Positions 10,525 to 19,465 are shown, counted from the first letter of the stretch. The stretch is DNA of 64,000 nucleotides from Listeria ivanovii subsp. londoniensis (GCF_000763495.1 NZ_CP009576.1:2242001-2306000), one strand, 5' to 3'. Numbers and translations are program-made. The notes: generated by a model not told the origin, from the sequence alone.

Positions 10525-11913
10525 ATGGGGAAAACACTATTTGATAAACTTTGGAATCGCCACGTCATTTATGGCAAAGAAGGTGAACCACAGTTATTAT
10601 ACGTTGACCTACATTTGATTCATGAAGTAACTTCTCCTCAAGCGTTTGAAGGACTTCGAATGGAAAAGAGACCCCTTCGCCGACCGGATAAAACCTTCGC
10701 AACAATGGATCACAACGTTCCAACTGAAGATATTTTTAACATCCAAGACCTTGTAGCGAAAAAGCAAATTGAAGCGCTACAAACAAATTGTGCTGAATTT
10801 GGTGTCACTCTGGCAGATATGGGTAGCGAGCGCCAAGGTATCGTTCATATGGTCGGACCTGAAACTGGACTTACTCAACCCGGAAAAGTAATTGTTTGTG
10901 GAGATTCTCATACCGCAACACATGGCGCATTTGGAGCAATTGGTTTTGGAATTGGTTCTAGTGAAGTGGAACATGTTTTTGCTACCCAAACTATTTGGCA
11001 ACAAAAACCAAAATCAATGGGGATTGAAATTAACGGCAAACTTCCAAAAGGCGTCTATGCAAAAGATATTATTTTACATTTGATTGCCACTTATGGTGTA
11101 GCATTTGGTACCGGTTATGCGGTGGAATATTACGGTGAAACCATTCGCAATATGTCGATGGAAGAACGGATGACGATTTGTAATATGGCGATTGAAGGTG
11201 GAGCCAAAATGGGCATGATGGCTCCTGATGCGACAACTTTTGAATATGTTCGTGGTCGTGAATATGCTCCAAGCGATATGAATGCAGCGATTCGTGACTG
11301 GGAAACACTTAGTACTGACGAAGATGCAAGCTATGACCTTCATATTGAGATGGACGCAAGCATTTTGGAACCGTATGTTACTTGGGGAACCAATCCAGAA
11401 ATGGGCGTCCCTTTTTCCAAAGCATTTCCAGAAATTAAAGATATGAACTATGAACGAGCTTATGAGTATATGGGACTAAAACCCGGACAAACAGCGGAAC
11501 AAATTGAACTTGGTTATGTTTTTATCGGTTCTTGTACAAATGCCAGACTCTCTGATTTGGAAGAAGCAGCGCGCATCGTTAAAGGAAATAAAGTGAAAAA
11601 TAATATTCGTGCACTCGTCGTTCCTGGTTCTCGCCAAGTCCGTAATGCCGCAGAAGCTATCGGACTTGATAAAGTATTTAAAGAGGCTGGGTTTGAATGG
11701 CGCGAACCTGGTTGCTCCATGTGTCTCGGTATGAATCCTGACCAAGTTCCAGACGGCGTTCATTGCGCTTCTACTTCGAACCGCAACTTTGAAGGTCGCC
11801 AAGGAAAAGGCGCACGCACACATCTTGTTTCCCCGGCAATGGCTGCAGCGGCGGCAATTAATGGGCACTTTATTGATATACGTAAGGAGGCGGTTATAAG
11901 TGGAAGCAATTAA
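10525..11913 (+). CDS. leuC: 3-isopropylmalate dehydratase large subunit
   Basis: LeuC with LeuD isomerises 2- to 3-isopropylmalate using an aconitase-type 4Fe-4S cluster. The three cluster cysteines are seen in [16 protein letters not shown] (near 333) and [14 protein letters not shown] (near 394). [20 protein letters not shown] near 127 is the other hallmark motif. GAAGGAGGAG gives a strong binding site 2 bases after the leuB stop. The 3' end overlaps leuD by 14 bases. Confidence 0.97.
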   Translation: MGKTLFDKLWNRHVIYGKEGEPQLLYVDLHLIHEVTSPQAFEGLRMEKRPLRRPDKTFATMDHNVPTEDIFNIQDLVAKKQIEALQTNCAEFGVTLADMGSERQGIVHMVGPETGLTQPGKVIVCGDSHTATHGAFGAIGFGIGSSEVEHVFATQTIWQQKPKSMGIEINGKLPKGVYAKDIILHLIATYGVAFGTGYAVEYYGETIRNMSMEERMTICNMAIEGGAKMGMMAPDATTFEYVRGREYAPSDMNAAIRDWETLSTDEDASYDLHIEMDASILEPYVTWGTNPEMGVPFSKAFPEIKDMNYERAYEYMGLKPGQTAEQIELGYVFIGSCTNARLSDLEEAARIVKGNKVKNNIRALVVPGSRQVRNAAEAIGLDKVFKEAGFEWREPGCSMCLGMNPDQVPDGVHCASTSNRNFEGRQGKGARTHLVSPAMAAAAAINGHFIDIRKEAVISGSN

Positions 11914-12481
11914 AGTACACATCGGCAAAACAGTAGCACTTATGAATAATAACATTGATACCGACCAAATTATTCCGAAAAGTTTCTTAAAACGAATCGA
12001 ACGCACTGGTTTTGGTGAATTTCTTTTTGATAGTTGGCGCTATTTACCCAACCGAAAACCCAATCCAGATTTCCCGCTAAATGCACCCGATCGCCAAGAA
12101 GCAACGATTTTAATCACTGGGGATAATTTTGGCTGCGGCTCCTCTCGCGAACATGCTGCTTGGGCTTTGCTTGATTACCGGTTCCGAGTTATTATTGCAG
12201 GAAGTTACAGTGACATTTTTTATATGAATTGTACCAAAAATGGTGTGCTTCCAATCGTTCTTCCAAAAGAAACGCGCGAAAAATTAGCGGAAATCCCGGC
12301 CGATGAACAAGTAACAATTGATTTACCAAACCAAGAAGTCATTAGTTCTGTTGGGAGATATCCTTTCGAAATAGACGCAACATGGAAAAATAAATTTATA
12401 AATGGATTAGACGATATCGCTATTACATTTGAACATATTGATGCAATTAAAGCGTACGAACAAAAAGTCGATTCGATTTAA
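11900..12481 (+). CDS. leuD: 3-isopropylmalate dehydratase small subunit
   Basis: The 193-residue swivel-domain subunit of the LeuCD isomerase. [16 protein letters not shown] near residue 17 and [17 protein letters not shown] near 73 are diagnostic. Start codon is GTG, preceded by AAGGAGG inside the end of leuC. The 14-base overlap with leuC implies coupled translation for subunit balance. Confidence 0.97.
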   Translation: MEAIKVHIGKTVALMNNNIDTDQIIPKSFLKRIERTGFGEFLFDSWRYLPNRKPNPDFPLNAPDRQEATILITGDNFGCGSSREHAAWALLDYRFRVIIAGSYSDIFYMNCTKNGVLPIVLPKETREKLAEIPADEQVTIDLPNQEVISSVGRYPFEIDATWKNKFINGLDDIAITFEHIDAIKAYEQKVDSI

Positions 12482-12496
12482 GAAAAGGTAGTGAGG

Positions 12497-13768
12497 ATGA
12501 TGGAATTAGTTGATTTATTAGTAACTGAAAAAGATGTCGAACAAGCCTATAACGTGCTAAAATCTGTCGTCAAACATACACCGCTCGAATATGATTTTTA
12601 TCTTTCCGAAAAATATCATTGCAACGTGTATTTAAAACGAGAAGATTTACAGCGCGTTCGTTCCTTCAAATTGCGAGGGGCTTTTTATGCGATTTCAAGG
12701 CTTTCAGCGGAGAAATTAGAACGTGGTGTGGTTTGTGCAAGTGCAGGAAACCACGCGCAAGGTGTCGCCTATACGTGCAAACGAATGAGCGTTCCCGCAA
12801 CCATTTTCATGCCAACCACCGCCCCACAGCAAAAAGTCTCTCAAGTGAAATTTTTCGGTGGAACAAATGTGGAAGTTGTCTTAATCGGTGATACATTCGA
12901 TGCTTCCGCGGCGGCGGCCAAAGAATTTGCTGAAGAACATGGTCAAGCCTTTATTCCTCCATTTGATGATCCAGATATTATTGCAGGTCAAGGCTCACTT
13001 GCTGTCGAAATGGTGGCAGATTTAAACAAGGCGCATGAACAAGCTGATTATGTATTTGCTGGAATTGGTGGAGGTGGCCTAATTAGCGGTGTCGCAACTT
13101 ACTTAAAAGCGAAAAGTCCGATTACCAAAATTATCGGTGTCGAACCTAAGGGCGCCCCTTCGATGACAGAAGCACTCAAACAAAACCAAGTAGTCAAGCT
13201 AGATAAAATGGACAAATTCGTTGATGGTGCTGCGGTAAAAGAAGTTGGTAATTTAACTTTTGAGCATGCAAAGGTACTAGTAGATGAAGTAACGACTATT
13301 TCAGAAGGGGCTGTTTGTTCGACTATTTTAGATATGTATACAAAACAAGCTATTGTCGCCGAACCAGCTGGCGCCCTCTCCGTTGCCGCACTCGAAACAT
13401 ATCGGGATGAAATTAAAGACAAAACGGTTGTCTGTATCATTAGCGGAGGAAACAATGATATTAATCGAATGCAAGAAATAGAAGAGCGCTCCTTGCTTCA
13501 TGAAGGTTTAAAACACTATTTTATCGTTAACTTTTCGCAAAGACCAGGTGCACTGAAAGAATTCGTTAATGATGTGCTAGGTCCACATGATGATATTACC
13601 AAGTTTGAATATACCAAAAAAGTGAATCGTGGTAATGGTCCTGTTATAATCGGCGTGCTCCTCCAAGACAAAAATGATTACGAGGGTCTACTTGAACGCG
13701 TCGCTGCATTTGATCCTAGCTACATTCCTATTAATGACAATCAAACACTTTATACGCTCCTTGTGTAA
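12497..13768 (+). CDS. ilvA: threonine deaminase (biosynthetic)
   Basis: IlvA is PLP-dependent and converts threonine to 2-ketobutyrate, the isoleucine-specific entry step. The PLP lysine is in [14 protein letters not shown] near residue 56. [13 protein letters not shown] and the phosphate loop [10 protein letters not shown] follow. A C-terminal ACT-like regulatory domain ([20 protein letters not shown] onward) gives one regulatory module, as in the short B. subtilis-type enzyme. Start is ambiguous among GTG 12491, ATG 12497 and ATG 12500; I use 12497, with AAAAGG 8 bases upstream. It is the last gene of the operon and is followed by a terminator. Confidence 0.95.
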   Translation: MMELVDLLVTEKDVEQAYNVLKSVVKHTPLEYDFYLSEKYHCNVYLKREDLQRVRSFKLRGAFYAISRLSAEKLERGVVCASAGNHAQGVAYTCKRMSVPATIFMPTTAPQQKVSQVKFFGGTNVEVVLIGDTFDASAAAAKEFAEEHGQAFIPPFDDPDIIAGQGSLAVEMVADLNKAHEQADYVFAGIGGGGLISGVATYLKAKSPITKIIGVEPKGAPSMTEALKQNQVVKLDKMDKFVDGAAVKEVGNLTFEHAKVLVDEVTTISEGAVCSTILDMYTKQAIVAEPAGALSVAALETYRDEIKDKTVVCIISGGNNDINRMQEIEERSLLHEGLKHYFIVNFSQRPGALKEFVNDVLGPHDDITKFEYTKKVNRGNGPVIIGVLLQDKNDYEGLLERVAAFDPSYIPINDNQTLYTLLV

Positions 13769-13773
13769 AATGG

Positions 13774-13801
13774 GTTCCTGCTTTTTAGTAGGGACTTTTT
13801 T
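13774..13801 (+). terminator. terminator of the ilv-leu operon
   Basis: GTTCCTGCT pairs with AGTAGGGAC (two G-U pairs) around a TTTT loop and is followed by six T. It lies 6 bases after the ilvA stop and ends the nine-gene unit. Confidence 0.85.
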
Positions 13802-13803
13802 AT

Positions 13804-13840
13804 ATTACAGTTTATCCACCTGTTATAGTAACAGTTTATT
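13804..13840 (+). promoter_or_regulatory. repeated motif upstream of alsD (putative regulator site)
   Basis: The stretch holds TTACAGTTTAT (13805-13815) and a perfect interrupted palindrome CTGTTATAGTAACAG (13820-13834). The half site CTGTTATA recurs twice upstream of alsS (29757-29764 and 29779-29786). A shared regulator of the acetoin genes is inferred; no regulator gene is adjacent. Confidence 0.45.
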
Positions 13841-13883
13841 ATGAAACATAGTTTAAAATCTTTTGTTTGTGGATATAAAGTAG

Positions 13884-13889
13884 TATAAT
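13884..13889 (+). promoter_or_regulatory. -10 element of alsD promoter
   Basis: TATAAT lies 71 bases upstream of the alsD ATG. The matching -35 (TTTGTT area at 13861-13868) is poor, which would suit an activator-dependent promoter with the palindrome at 13820-13834 just upstream. Confidence 0.5.
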
Positions 13890-13960
13890 ATAAATATCAA
13901 AACACAACTGTATTATTAAATCCGAGACTTATATATATAACAATTCAAGGAGTGGCAATT

Positions 13961-14680
13961 ATGGAAGCAGTAAGAAAAAATCGATTATTTCAGCATTCTA
14001 CTATGGCAGCACTTGTTGGCGGACTTTTCAGTGGAACAACTAGTTTTAAAGAATTACTCCAACACGGCGACCTTGGTATCGGGACGCTTGATGAATTTGA
14101 CGGGGAACTAATAATTTTAGATGGTGAGGCTTTCCAAATCCGTTCGGACGGGCAAGCATATAAAGTAAAACCAGAAGACACAACACCTTATGCTAGCACT
14201 ACTTTTTTTGATGCTGATACCTCCTTTAAAATATCAGAACCTACTTTGAAACAGGATGTAGAAGCGCAAATAGCCGAATTAGTACAAGGGCCGAATGTTT
14301 TTTATGCGGTAAAAATGACTGGGAACTTCCGGTATGTTGATACACGCGTAGTACCAAAACAGCAGCGTCCTTACCCACCATTAATTGAAGCAGTGAAAGA
14401 GCAACCAACTTATCACTTTGAATACATTACCGGAACAATTGTTGGTTTTTGGACTCCTGCCTATATTAGCGGAATTGGTGTCTCTGGTTACCATGTTCAT
14501 TTTATTGATGATATGCGTAAAATTGGTGGTCATGTGTTTGACTATGAGATGTTAGAAGGAACCGTCGAAGTTGCACAACAAACAGAATTCGAATTACAAT
14601 TACCACAAACAACAGAATTTCTTAGAAGTGATTTAAGTACACCGGATATGTTGGAGCAGATTGAAGCTGCGGAAAATTAA
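13961..14680 (+). CDS. alsD: alpha-acetolactate decarboxylase
   Basis: AlsD (also budA) decarboxylates (S)-2-acetolactate to acetoin, a neutral overflow product, and can also drain acetolactate from the Val/Leu pathway. The protein has 239 residues from ATG 13961, chosen because AAGGAG lies 8 bases upstream; an in-frame GTG at 13952 overlaps that site. Family features include GIGTLDEFDGELIILDGE near 35-52 and the zinc-ligand region GYHVHFIDDMRKIGGHVFDY near 176. Its partner AlsS is encoded about 14 kb away at 27933. An IS element now separates the gene from its original terminator. Confidence 0.95.
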   Translation: MEAVRKNRLFQHSTMAALVGGLFSGTTSFKELLQHGDLGIGTLDEFDGELIILDGEAFQIRSDGQAYKVKPEDTTPYASTTFFDADTSFKISEPTLKQDVEAQIAELVQGPNVFYAVKMTGNFRYVDTRVVPKQQRPYPPLIEAVKEQPTYHFEYITGTIVGFWTPAYISGIGVSGYHVHFIDDMRKIGGHVFDYEMLEGTVEVAQQTEFELQLPQTTEFLRSDLSTPDMLEQIEAAEN

Positions 14681-14686
14681 AAAAAA

Positions 14687-14699
14687 GCGCCAAAGTTAA
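14687..14699 (+). terminator. left half of a terminator split by the IS
   Basis: GCGCCAAAGTTAA directly after alsD is the left arm of a hairpin whose right arm TTAACTTTGGTGC is at 16213-16225. The two arms are complementary over 13 bp with one G-U pair, flanked outside by A and T runs, so it was a bidirectional terminator for convergent alsD and pdp. The IS at 14700-16206 separates the arms. Confidence 0.8.
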
Positions 14700-14727
14700 T
14701 GTAGTGAGACCCAAAAGTTAGACCAAA
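14700..14727. repeat. left terminal inverted repeat of the IS
   Basis: Begins TGTAGTGAGACCC and ends AAAGTTAGACCAAA. It differs from the right end at three positions only (each A here, C there). Confidence 0.9.
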
Positions 14728-14729
14728 TG

Positions 14730-14758
14730 CCGACCAGAGAAATCTGGTTGGTATTTTT
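14730..14758 (+). terminator. inward terminator near the IS left end
   Basis: CCGACCAGA and TCTGGTTGG pair around a GAAA loop and are followed by TATTTTTT on the plus strand. It stops transcripts coming from alsD. In this insertion it replaces the terminator lost by alsD. Confidence 0.75.
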
Positions 14759-15858
14759 TATGCGGTCATCTGTTCGCGGTACTGAATAGGACTACAACCA
14801 AGTTTCGTTTTAATTCGATGATGATTGTAGTAATGTATCCAATCTTCTATTGCTTGCTTCAACTGTTTAAAGCTGGCATAAATTACCCCGTAATACATTT
14901 CTTGCTTTAACAGTCCAAAGAAATTCTCCATCGGAGAATTGTCAAAACAATTCCCTTTTCGTGACATACTTTGAAAGATGTTTTGCTTGGTTAACTGCTT
15001 TTTGTATGCTTTCATTTGGTAAGCCCATCCTTGGTCAGAGTGGAACGTACGACGATAGGGGCAATCATCGGTACGGTCCATCGCTTCTTTTTGGGCATCC
15101 ATAATGGCTTTAGCGTTGGGACGCTCAGAAATTCGATACGATAAAATTTCTCCGTTAAACATATCAAGGAAAGGATCTAAATACAATTTTTTGATAACTA
15201 GCTGCTTGTTTTTATCACGCTCGTAATATTTGAATTCCGATGTATCCGTGGTCACTTTTTGATGAGGAATGGATGTATAAAAACGTCGACGAATACGGTT
15301 TTTTGCCACTCGTCCAATAGTTCCTTTGTAAGAATTATATCTGCGAGATTTCCGAATAAACTTGGATCCTTTTAGCCCAAGTTTACCCATAATTCGTCGA
15401 ACTTTTTTCTGATTGACCTTTATTCCTTGTGCCTTCAACGCTAGTTGAATCCGGCGATAGCCATAGTTTCCGTGATGCTCATCAAAAATTTCTTGAATCT
15501 TTTTCTCTAATGATGCATTTGGATTTTTCTGTTCTAATCGTTTTTGCCAATACATGTAGGTCGCTTTAGGAAATTTTGTGGCTTGTAGAAGAATCGTTAA
15601 TCGGAACTCACTTCGGAGTTCGTGGATGATTCGGGCATCTCGTTCTTGAGTCGTTCTGGGACATCCATTCCTAAAGCGCGGAGCTTTTTTATAAAAGCAA
15701 GTTCTGCACGTAATAATTCGTTTTCTCGTTCTAATGCTTGTTCCCGTGTCATGGGTTTCTTGGGCTGAATTTGTTTCTTTTTCTTGGACATCGAAGGTCG
15801 TCCTTTCTGTTTTGGTGAAAGACCTTCGATGCCTTCTCGCAGAAATTTTTGATGCCAA
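14758..15858 (-). CDS. IS150-type transposase, OrfB (catalytic part)
   Basis: This is the integrase-like catalytic part of an IS3-family transposase. An HTH_21-like region (LEKKIQEIFDEHHGNYGYRR) precedes the rve core. DDE residues are in VTTDTSEFKYY, TFHSDQGWAYQ and NSPMENFFGLLKQEMYY. The ORF reads 366 residues from its own ATG, but its first about 58 codons overlap orfA, and the natural product is the OrfAB fusion made by -1 frameshift near 15684-15690 (about 464 residues). No frameshift mutation or stop disrupts it. Confidence 0.92.
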   Translation of the reverse strand: MASKISARRHRRSFTKTERTTFDVQEKETNSAQETHDTGTSIRTRKRIITCRTCFYKKAPRFRNGCPRTTQERDARIIHELRSEFRLTILLQATKFPKATYMYWQKRLEQKNPNASLEKKIQEIFDEHHGNYGYRRIQLALKAQGIKVNQKKVRRIMGKLGLKGSKFIRKSRRYNSYKGTIGRVAKNRIRRRFYTSIPHQKVTTDTSEFKYYERDKNKQLVIKKLYLDPFLDMFNGEILSYRISERPNAKAIMDAQKEAMDRTDDCPYRRTFHSDQGWAYQMKAYKKQLTKQNIFQSMSRKGNCFDNSPMENFFGLLKQEMYYGVIYASFKQLKQAIEDWIHYYNHHRIKTKLGCSPIQYREQMTA

Positions 15859-16151
15859 CTTTGAAGTAAATCCCCTGAAGGCAAACCATACTGCAAGGCA
15901 ACATCCAGGTAAGAGTCACCGCTATTTAAGTAATAGTGTAGGACATTTTGCTTGAATTGGGAAGTGTAATGTTGTTTCGTTCTTCGCCTTTGTAATGCTT
16001 CAAACCCCCGTTTCTCTACAATCTTCACCCATTTTCTAACCAGAGAAAAATGTGATATACCAAAGCGCTGAGCGAGTGTGCCATAACCACCTTCGCTGTT
16101 TTGGTAAGCTTCCACTACTTTTCTCTTGAATCCATCATCATATTTAGCCAA
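15597..16151 (-). CDS. IS150-type transposase, OrfA (DNA-binding part)
   Basis: The 184-residue protein has two helix-turn-helix modules, in YDDGFKRKVVEAYQNSEGGY through FSLVRKWVKI (about 5-45) and a second near 65-110. A basic stretch (KKKKQIQPKK) and a leucine-zipper-like ALERENELLRAELAFIKKL (about 138-156) follow. This is the usual OrfA layout that binds the IS ends. The slippery heptamer A AAA AAG decodes I-K-K near residues 154-156, where ribosomes can shift -1 into OrfB. Transcription from pdp enters this gene in the sense direction. Confidence 0.9.
   Translation of the reverse strand: MAKYDDGFKRKVVEAYQNSEGGYGTLAQRFGISHFSLVRKWVKIVEKRGFEALQRRRTKQHYTSQFKQNVLHYYLNSGDSYLDVALQYGLPSGDLLQSWHQKFLREGIEGLSPKQKGRPSMSKKKKQIQPKKPMTREQALERENELLRAELAFIKKLRALGMDVPERLKNEMPESSTNSEVSSD
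15684..15690 (-). other. -1 ribosomal frameshift site of the IS
   Basis: On the minus strand the codons ATA AAA AAG contain A AAA AAG in the correct phase (nnX XXY YYZ). orfA and orfB are in the -1 relation here. Further downstream GAACTC/GAGTTC can pair near the orfA end; a specific stimulator was not proven. Confidence 0.8.
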
Positions 16152-16164
16152 TTAAAATACGCCT

Positions 16165-16194
16165 CCAAAGTTAGATTTTTTGGTCTAACTTTGG
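16165..16194. repeat. hairpin at the IS right end, before orfA
   Basis: CCAAAGTTAGA and TCTAACTTTGG form a perfect 11-bp stem around an 8-base loop, overlapping the right terminal repeat. In RNA entering from pdp it would fold ahead of the orfA start at 16151, and could limit transposase made from outside transcripts. That role is inferred. Confidence 0.6.
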
Positions 16195-16206
16195 GGGCGC
16201 ACTACA
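16179..16206. repeat. right terminal inverted repeat of the IS
   Basis: Read on the minus strand it begins TGTAGTGCGCCCCC and ends AAAGTTAGACCAAA, 25 of 28 identical to the left end. Confidence 0.9.
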
Positions 16207-16232
16207 TAATTTAATTAACTTTGGTGCTTTTT

Positions 16233-17534
16233 TTATTCTGTAATCACTTTATGAATAAGCGTTGGAGCAGTTGCGTGGTCGGCGATTTCAATGTTTTCAT
16301 AGATCTTCGCTTTGACGTTTTCAACATCTTCTTGGTCGGCAAAAATGGTTACTAGTGGTTCGCCTGCTTTGACAGGGTCGCCTACTTTTTTACGAAGCAT
16401 TAAACCGACTGCTAGATTAATTTCGTCTTCTTTTGTTGCGCGACCAGCACCTAAGATCATTGCCGCAATTCCAATTTCGTCAGCGATAATTTTGCTCACA
16501 AAGCCGGATGTTTTTGCTGGTACTTCGATTTGGTATTTTGCTTGCGGAAGTTTTTCCGGATGATCGACAATGCTTGCGTCACCACCTTGGTTCGAAAGGA
16601 AGGTTTTAAATTTCTCTAATGCAGCACCGTTTTCGATTACTTCGATGAGCTTAGCACGAGCTTCATCTAATGTTTCTGCTTTTTTAGCAAGCACGACCAT
16701 TTGACTTCCGAGTACAAGAACTAATTCAGTTAAGTCTTCTGGACCTTGCCCTTTTAATGTGTCGATGGCTTCTTTTACTTCTAAAGCATTTCCGATTGCT
16801 TCACCAAGTGGTTGAGACATGTCAGAAATAACGGCCATTGTATTACGACCGACATTATTGCCGATTCGAACCATTGCATGAGCTAGATTTTCGGCATCTT
16901 CATCGGTTTTCATGAAAGCTCCTGCACCTGTTTTCACATCAAGTACGATAGCGTCTGCACCGGCAGCAATTTTTTTACTCATAATCGAGCTGGCGATTAA
17001 CGGGATGGAATTAACGGTTCCTGTTACATCACGAAGCGCGTACATTTTTTTATCAGCAGGAGTCAAATTGCCTGATTGACCAATAACGGCTACTTTATCG
17101 CGATTGACTAACTTAATAAAATCTTTTTTATCTAGTTCAATGTGGAAGCCTGCGATTGATTCTAGTTTATCAATAGTTCCACCAGTATGACCTAAGCCAC
17201 GACCGGACATTTTTGCAACTGGAACGCCAACTGCTGCAACTAGTGGGGCAAGAACGAGTGTTGTAGTATCGCCTACCCCCCCTGTACTATGTTTATCGAC
17301 TTTGATTCCTTCAATAGCGGATAAATCGATTGTATCACCAGAGCCAACCATCGCCATTGTTAAATCAGCGCGCTCCTCATCATTCATATCTCGGAAAAAG
17401 ATGGCCATGGCTAGAGCACTTGCTTGATAATCTGGAATTTCCCCATTTGTATACCCATCAATAAAAAACTGAATTTCTTCGGTTGATAAAGCTTTACCAT
17501 CTCTCTTTTTGGAAATAATATCCACCATTCTCAT
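16233..17534 (-). CDS. pdp: pyrimidine-nucleoside phosphorylase
   Basis: Pdp phosphorolyses thymidine, deoxyuridine and uridine to base plus (deoxy)ribose-1-phosphate. The 433-residue protein is close to B. subtilis Pdp, with the same start [13 protein letters not shown]. The phosphate-binding loop [15 protein letters not shown] is near 79-93; [14 protein letters not shown] and [19 protein letters not shown] follow. It is the last gene of the deo group. Its terminator is now split by the IS, so readthrough would enter the transposase genes in the sense direction. Confidence 0.96.
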   Translation of the reverse strand: MRMVDIISKKRDGKALSTEEIQFFIDGYTNGEIPDYQASALAMAIFFRDMNDEERADLTMAMVGSGDTIDLSAIEGIKVDKHSTGGVGDTTTLVLAPLVAAVGVPVAKMSGRGLGHTGGTIDKLESIAGFHIELDKKDFIKLVNRDKVAVIGQSGNLTPADKKMYALRDVTGTVNSIPLIASSIMSKKIAAGADAIVLDVKTGAGAFMKTDEDAENLAHAMVRIGNNVGRNTMAVISDMSQPLGEAIGNALEVKEAIDTLKGQGPEDLTELVLVLGSQMVVLAKKAETLDEARAKLIEVIENGAALEKFKTFLSNQGGDASIVDHPEKLPQAKYQIEVPAKTSGFVSKIIADEIGIAAMILGAGRATKEDEINLAVGLMLRKKVGDPVKAGEPLVTIFADQEDVENVKAKIYENIEIADHATAPTLIHKVITE

Positions 17535-17610
17535 TTCTCCGTCACCCTTTCTTTTTCGTCCACTTTAGCATTATTCTATGTATTCCTTTTGAGAACGGTT
17601 ACACTTTTTC

Positions 17611-17626
17611 AGTAAACCGTTTTACT
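17611..17626. promoter_or_regulatory. palindromic operator upstream of pdp, LacI-type
   Basis: AGTAAACCGTTTTACT is an inverted repeat (AGTAAA / TTTACT, 4-base centre) with the central CG typical of LacI-family sites. It lies 77 bases before the pdp start and 44 bases after the stop of the LacI-type gene. A related half, AACGGTTACAC, lies at 17594-17604. It is a candidate site for the adjacent regulator or for CcpA; which one is unknown. Confidence 0.55.
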
Positions 17627-17669
17627 AAACAGGAACATGTACTTAACATGCTCACTATATCCTACTCAC

Positions 17670-18680
17670 TCACTGATTGTCAATACTTTTTGTGCTACTT
17701 CGATTGATTAAAGAAATATCGAGTAACCGATTCTCCAATTTCTCCGTTGGGTTTTGAATATTTTCCAGTAAAAGTTCTGCGGCAATTTCGCCAATACCGT
17801 AAATTGGTTGACGGATTGTCGTGAGTGGTGGTGTCATATACTCGGAAAGTTCAATGTCATCAAAACCAATCACACTTAGGTCTTCTGGCACGTGTAAACC
17901 TTTTTCTAGAGCAGCACGGTACGTCCCCATTGCCATTAAATCATTGGTCGCAAAAATAGCAGTAATGTTTTCTTTTAATAGTTTTTGCGTCGCTAGGTAA
18001 CCAGCATTCATCGTTTGATCGCCACTAACAATCCATCCTTCTTGTACAATGAGGTTGTATTCTTTCATACATGCTAAATAACCTTCATAACGTTCATGTA
18101 CATTATAAAAAGAAGTATCTGAAATAATTATACCAATTCGCGTATGACCAAGTTTTATCAAATGTTCTGTTGCCATGAATCCCCCTTTAAAATCATCAAT
18201 CGCGATGTTACCTTCTGGTCTCGGATTCCGCTGGCGATCTAGTAGAATATAGGGAGCACGCTTTTCTTCCATCCGATCAATAACGCCAGAAAGCAGAATA
18301 TTAGGGCTGGCGATAATTAAACCATCGACAGCCCGGTGTAATAATTCTTCTACATATAAATCTTCGCGTGTTTTATCGTTGGAAGAGTTGCAAAGCATAA
18401 TCATATAACCATTTTTGTTTAAGTAGTCTTCCGCCCCTTTAACCATTTGCGAAAAAAATGGGTCGGTGACTTCGGGGACAATCATTCCAATCGTCTTGGT
18501 ATGACTAACAATCATGTTTTTAGCAAAAAAATTGGGTTTGTAGGACATTTCTTTTGCAGTTTTAAGAACTTTCGCGCGAGTTAAATCGCTAAATCGTTCT
18601 CCTTTACCATTCAAAATTTGAGAAATTGTCGTAATCGAAACGCCTGTTTTTTCTGCTATTTCGCGGATGGTTGCAGCCAT
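17670..18680 (-). CDS. LacI-family transcriptional regulator
   Basis: The 336-residue protein has an N-terminal LacI helix-turn-helix (TIREIAEKTGVSITTISQIL, residues 4-23) and a hinge region to about 60. A periplasmic-binding-like effector domain follows, beginning KTIGMIVPEVTDPFFSQMVK and containing AIFATNDLMAMG and LSVIGFDDIELSEYMTPPLT. It most resembles RbsR/PurR-type sugar regulators. Its place between deoC and pdp suggests control of pdp, probably through the palindrome at 17611-17626, with a sugar phosphate or nucleoside as effector. B. subtilis has no such gene in its dra-nupC-pdp operon. Confidence 0.9.
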   Translation of the reverse strand: MAATIREIAEKTGVSITTISQILNGKGERFSDLTRAKVLKTAKEMSYKPNFFAKNMIVSHTKTIGMIVPEVTDPFFSQMVKGAEDYLNKNGYMIMLCNSSNDKTREDLYVEELLHRAVDGLIIASPNILLSGVIDRMEEKRAPYILLDRQRNPRPEGNIAIDDFKGGFMATEHLIKLGHTRIGIIISDTSFYNVHERYEGYLACMKEYNLIVQEGWIVSGDQTMNAGYLATQKLLKENITAIFATNDLMAMGTYRAALEKGLHVPEDLSVIGFDDIELSEYMTPPLTTIRQPIYGIGEIAAELLLENIQNPTEKLENRLLDISLINRSSTKSIDNQ

Positions 18681-18759
18681 TTAAACTCCCCCAGTCAGAT
18701 AATCTATTCTCCTTATTTTGCCATACTTAAGAAGATTAATAAAGGGATTTCATAGAAAA

Positions 18760-19431
18760 TTAGTAATTATCTGGTTTAGCTGGTTTTTCGCCGGAAACGA
18801 TTGCGACTCCTGCGCTTGCTCCGATTCGAGTTGCGCCGGCTTCAATCATTTTGCGGACGTCTTCTTTGGTACGAATTCCTCCAGAAGCTTTGACGCCGAT
18901 ATTTGGTCCAACTGTTTTGCGCATTAGAGCAATATCTTCTGTAGTTGCTCCACCAGTTGAAAATCCAGTAGATGTTTTAACGAAGTCTGTTCCTGCTTTC
19001 ACAGCGATTTCACAAGCGCGAACTTTTTCTTCATCTGTTAACAGGCATGTTTCGATAATAACTTTAACTAGCGCATAGCCTTTTGCCGCTTCAACTACAG
19101 CACGGATGTCGCGTTCCACTAATTCATCATTTTTGTCTTTTAAAGCTGCGATATTAATAACCATATCGACTTCTTTTGCACCATTTTTGATTGCGTCATT
19201 TACTTCAAACGCTTTTACTTCTGGCGTATTTGCTCCAAGCGGGAAACCAATAACGGTACAAACAACTGATTCAGCACCTGCCAATTGTTCTGCAGCTAAT
19301 TTCACCCATGTTGGATTCACGCAAACGGAAGCAAAGCCGAATTCTTTCGCTTCTTTTGTTAATGTTAAAATTTGTTCTTTTGTTGTGTCTGGTTTCAAAG
19401 CTGTATGGTCAATCATTTTAGCCATATTCAT
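18760..19431 (-). CDS. deoC: deoxyribose-phosphate aldolase
   Basis: DeoC (dra) cleaves 2-deoxyribose-5-phosphate to acetaldehyde and glyceraldehyde-3-phosphate, finishing deoxynucleoside breakdown. The 223-residue class I aldolase shows [12 protein letters not shown] near the start and [11 protein letters not shown]. The Schiff-base lysine is in [15 protein letters not shown] near 153, and the second lysine in VKASGGIRT. It lies 63 bases after deoR with its own promoter and DeoR operator. A strong AAAGGAG site precedes the ATG. Confidence 0.97.
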   Translation of the reverse strand: MNMAKMIDHTALKPDTTKEQILTLTKEAKEFGFASVCVNPTWVKLAAEQLAGAESVVCTVIGFPLGANTPEVKAFEVNDAIKNGAKEVDMVINIAALKDKNDELVERDIRAVVEAAKGYALVKVIIETCLLTDEEKVRACEIAVKAGTDFVKTSTGFSTGGATTEDIALMRKTVGPNIGVKASGGIRTKEDVRKMIEAGATRIGASAGVAIVSGEKPAKPDNY

Positions 19432-19465
19432 TTCAAAAAACTCCTTTATAATTCAATTTGTCTAT

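Larger units (their letters stand above)
14700..16206 (-). mobile_element. IS3-family (IS150 group) insertion sequence, apparently intact
   Basis: The 1507-bp element has 28-bp terminal inverted repeats with 25 identities, beginning TGTAGTG at both ends, and a 3-bp target duplication TAA (14697-14699 and 16207-16209). It carries overlapping orfA and orfB in the -1 relation with an AAAAAAG slippery site. Ends starting TGTA and a 3-bp duplication fit the IS150 subgroup. Both ORFs are open and the DDE residues are present, so it looks recent and potentially active. It interrupts only a terminator loop, not a gene. Confidence 0.92.

Noticed and set aside
15597-15858. Frameshift between orfA and orfB read as a pseudogene
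   Set aside because: The -1 relation with A AAA AAG in phase is the normal programmed frameshift of IS3 elements.
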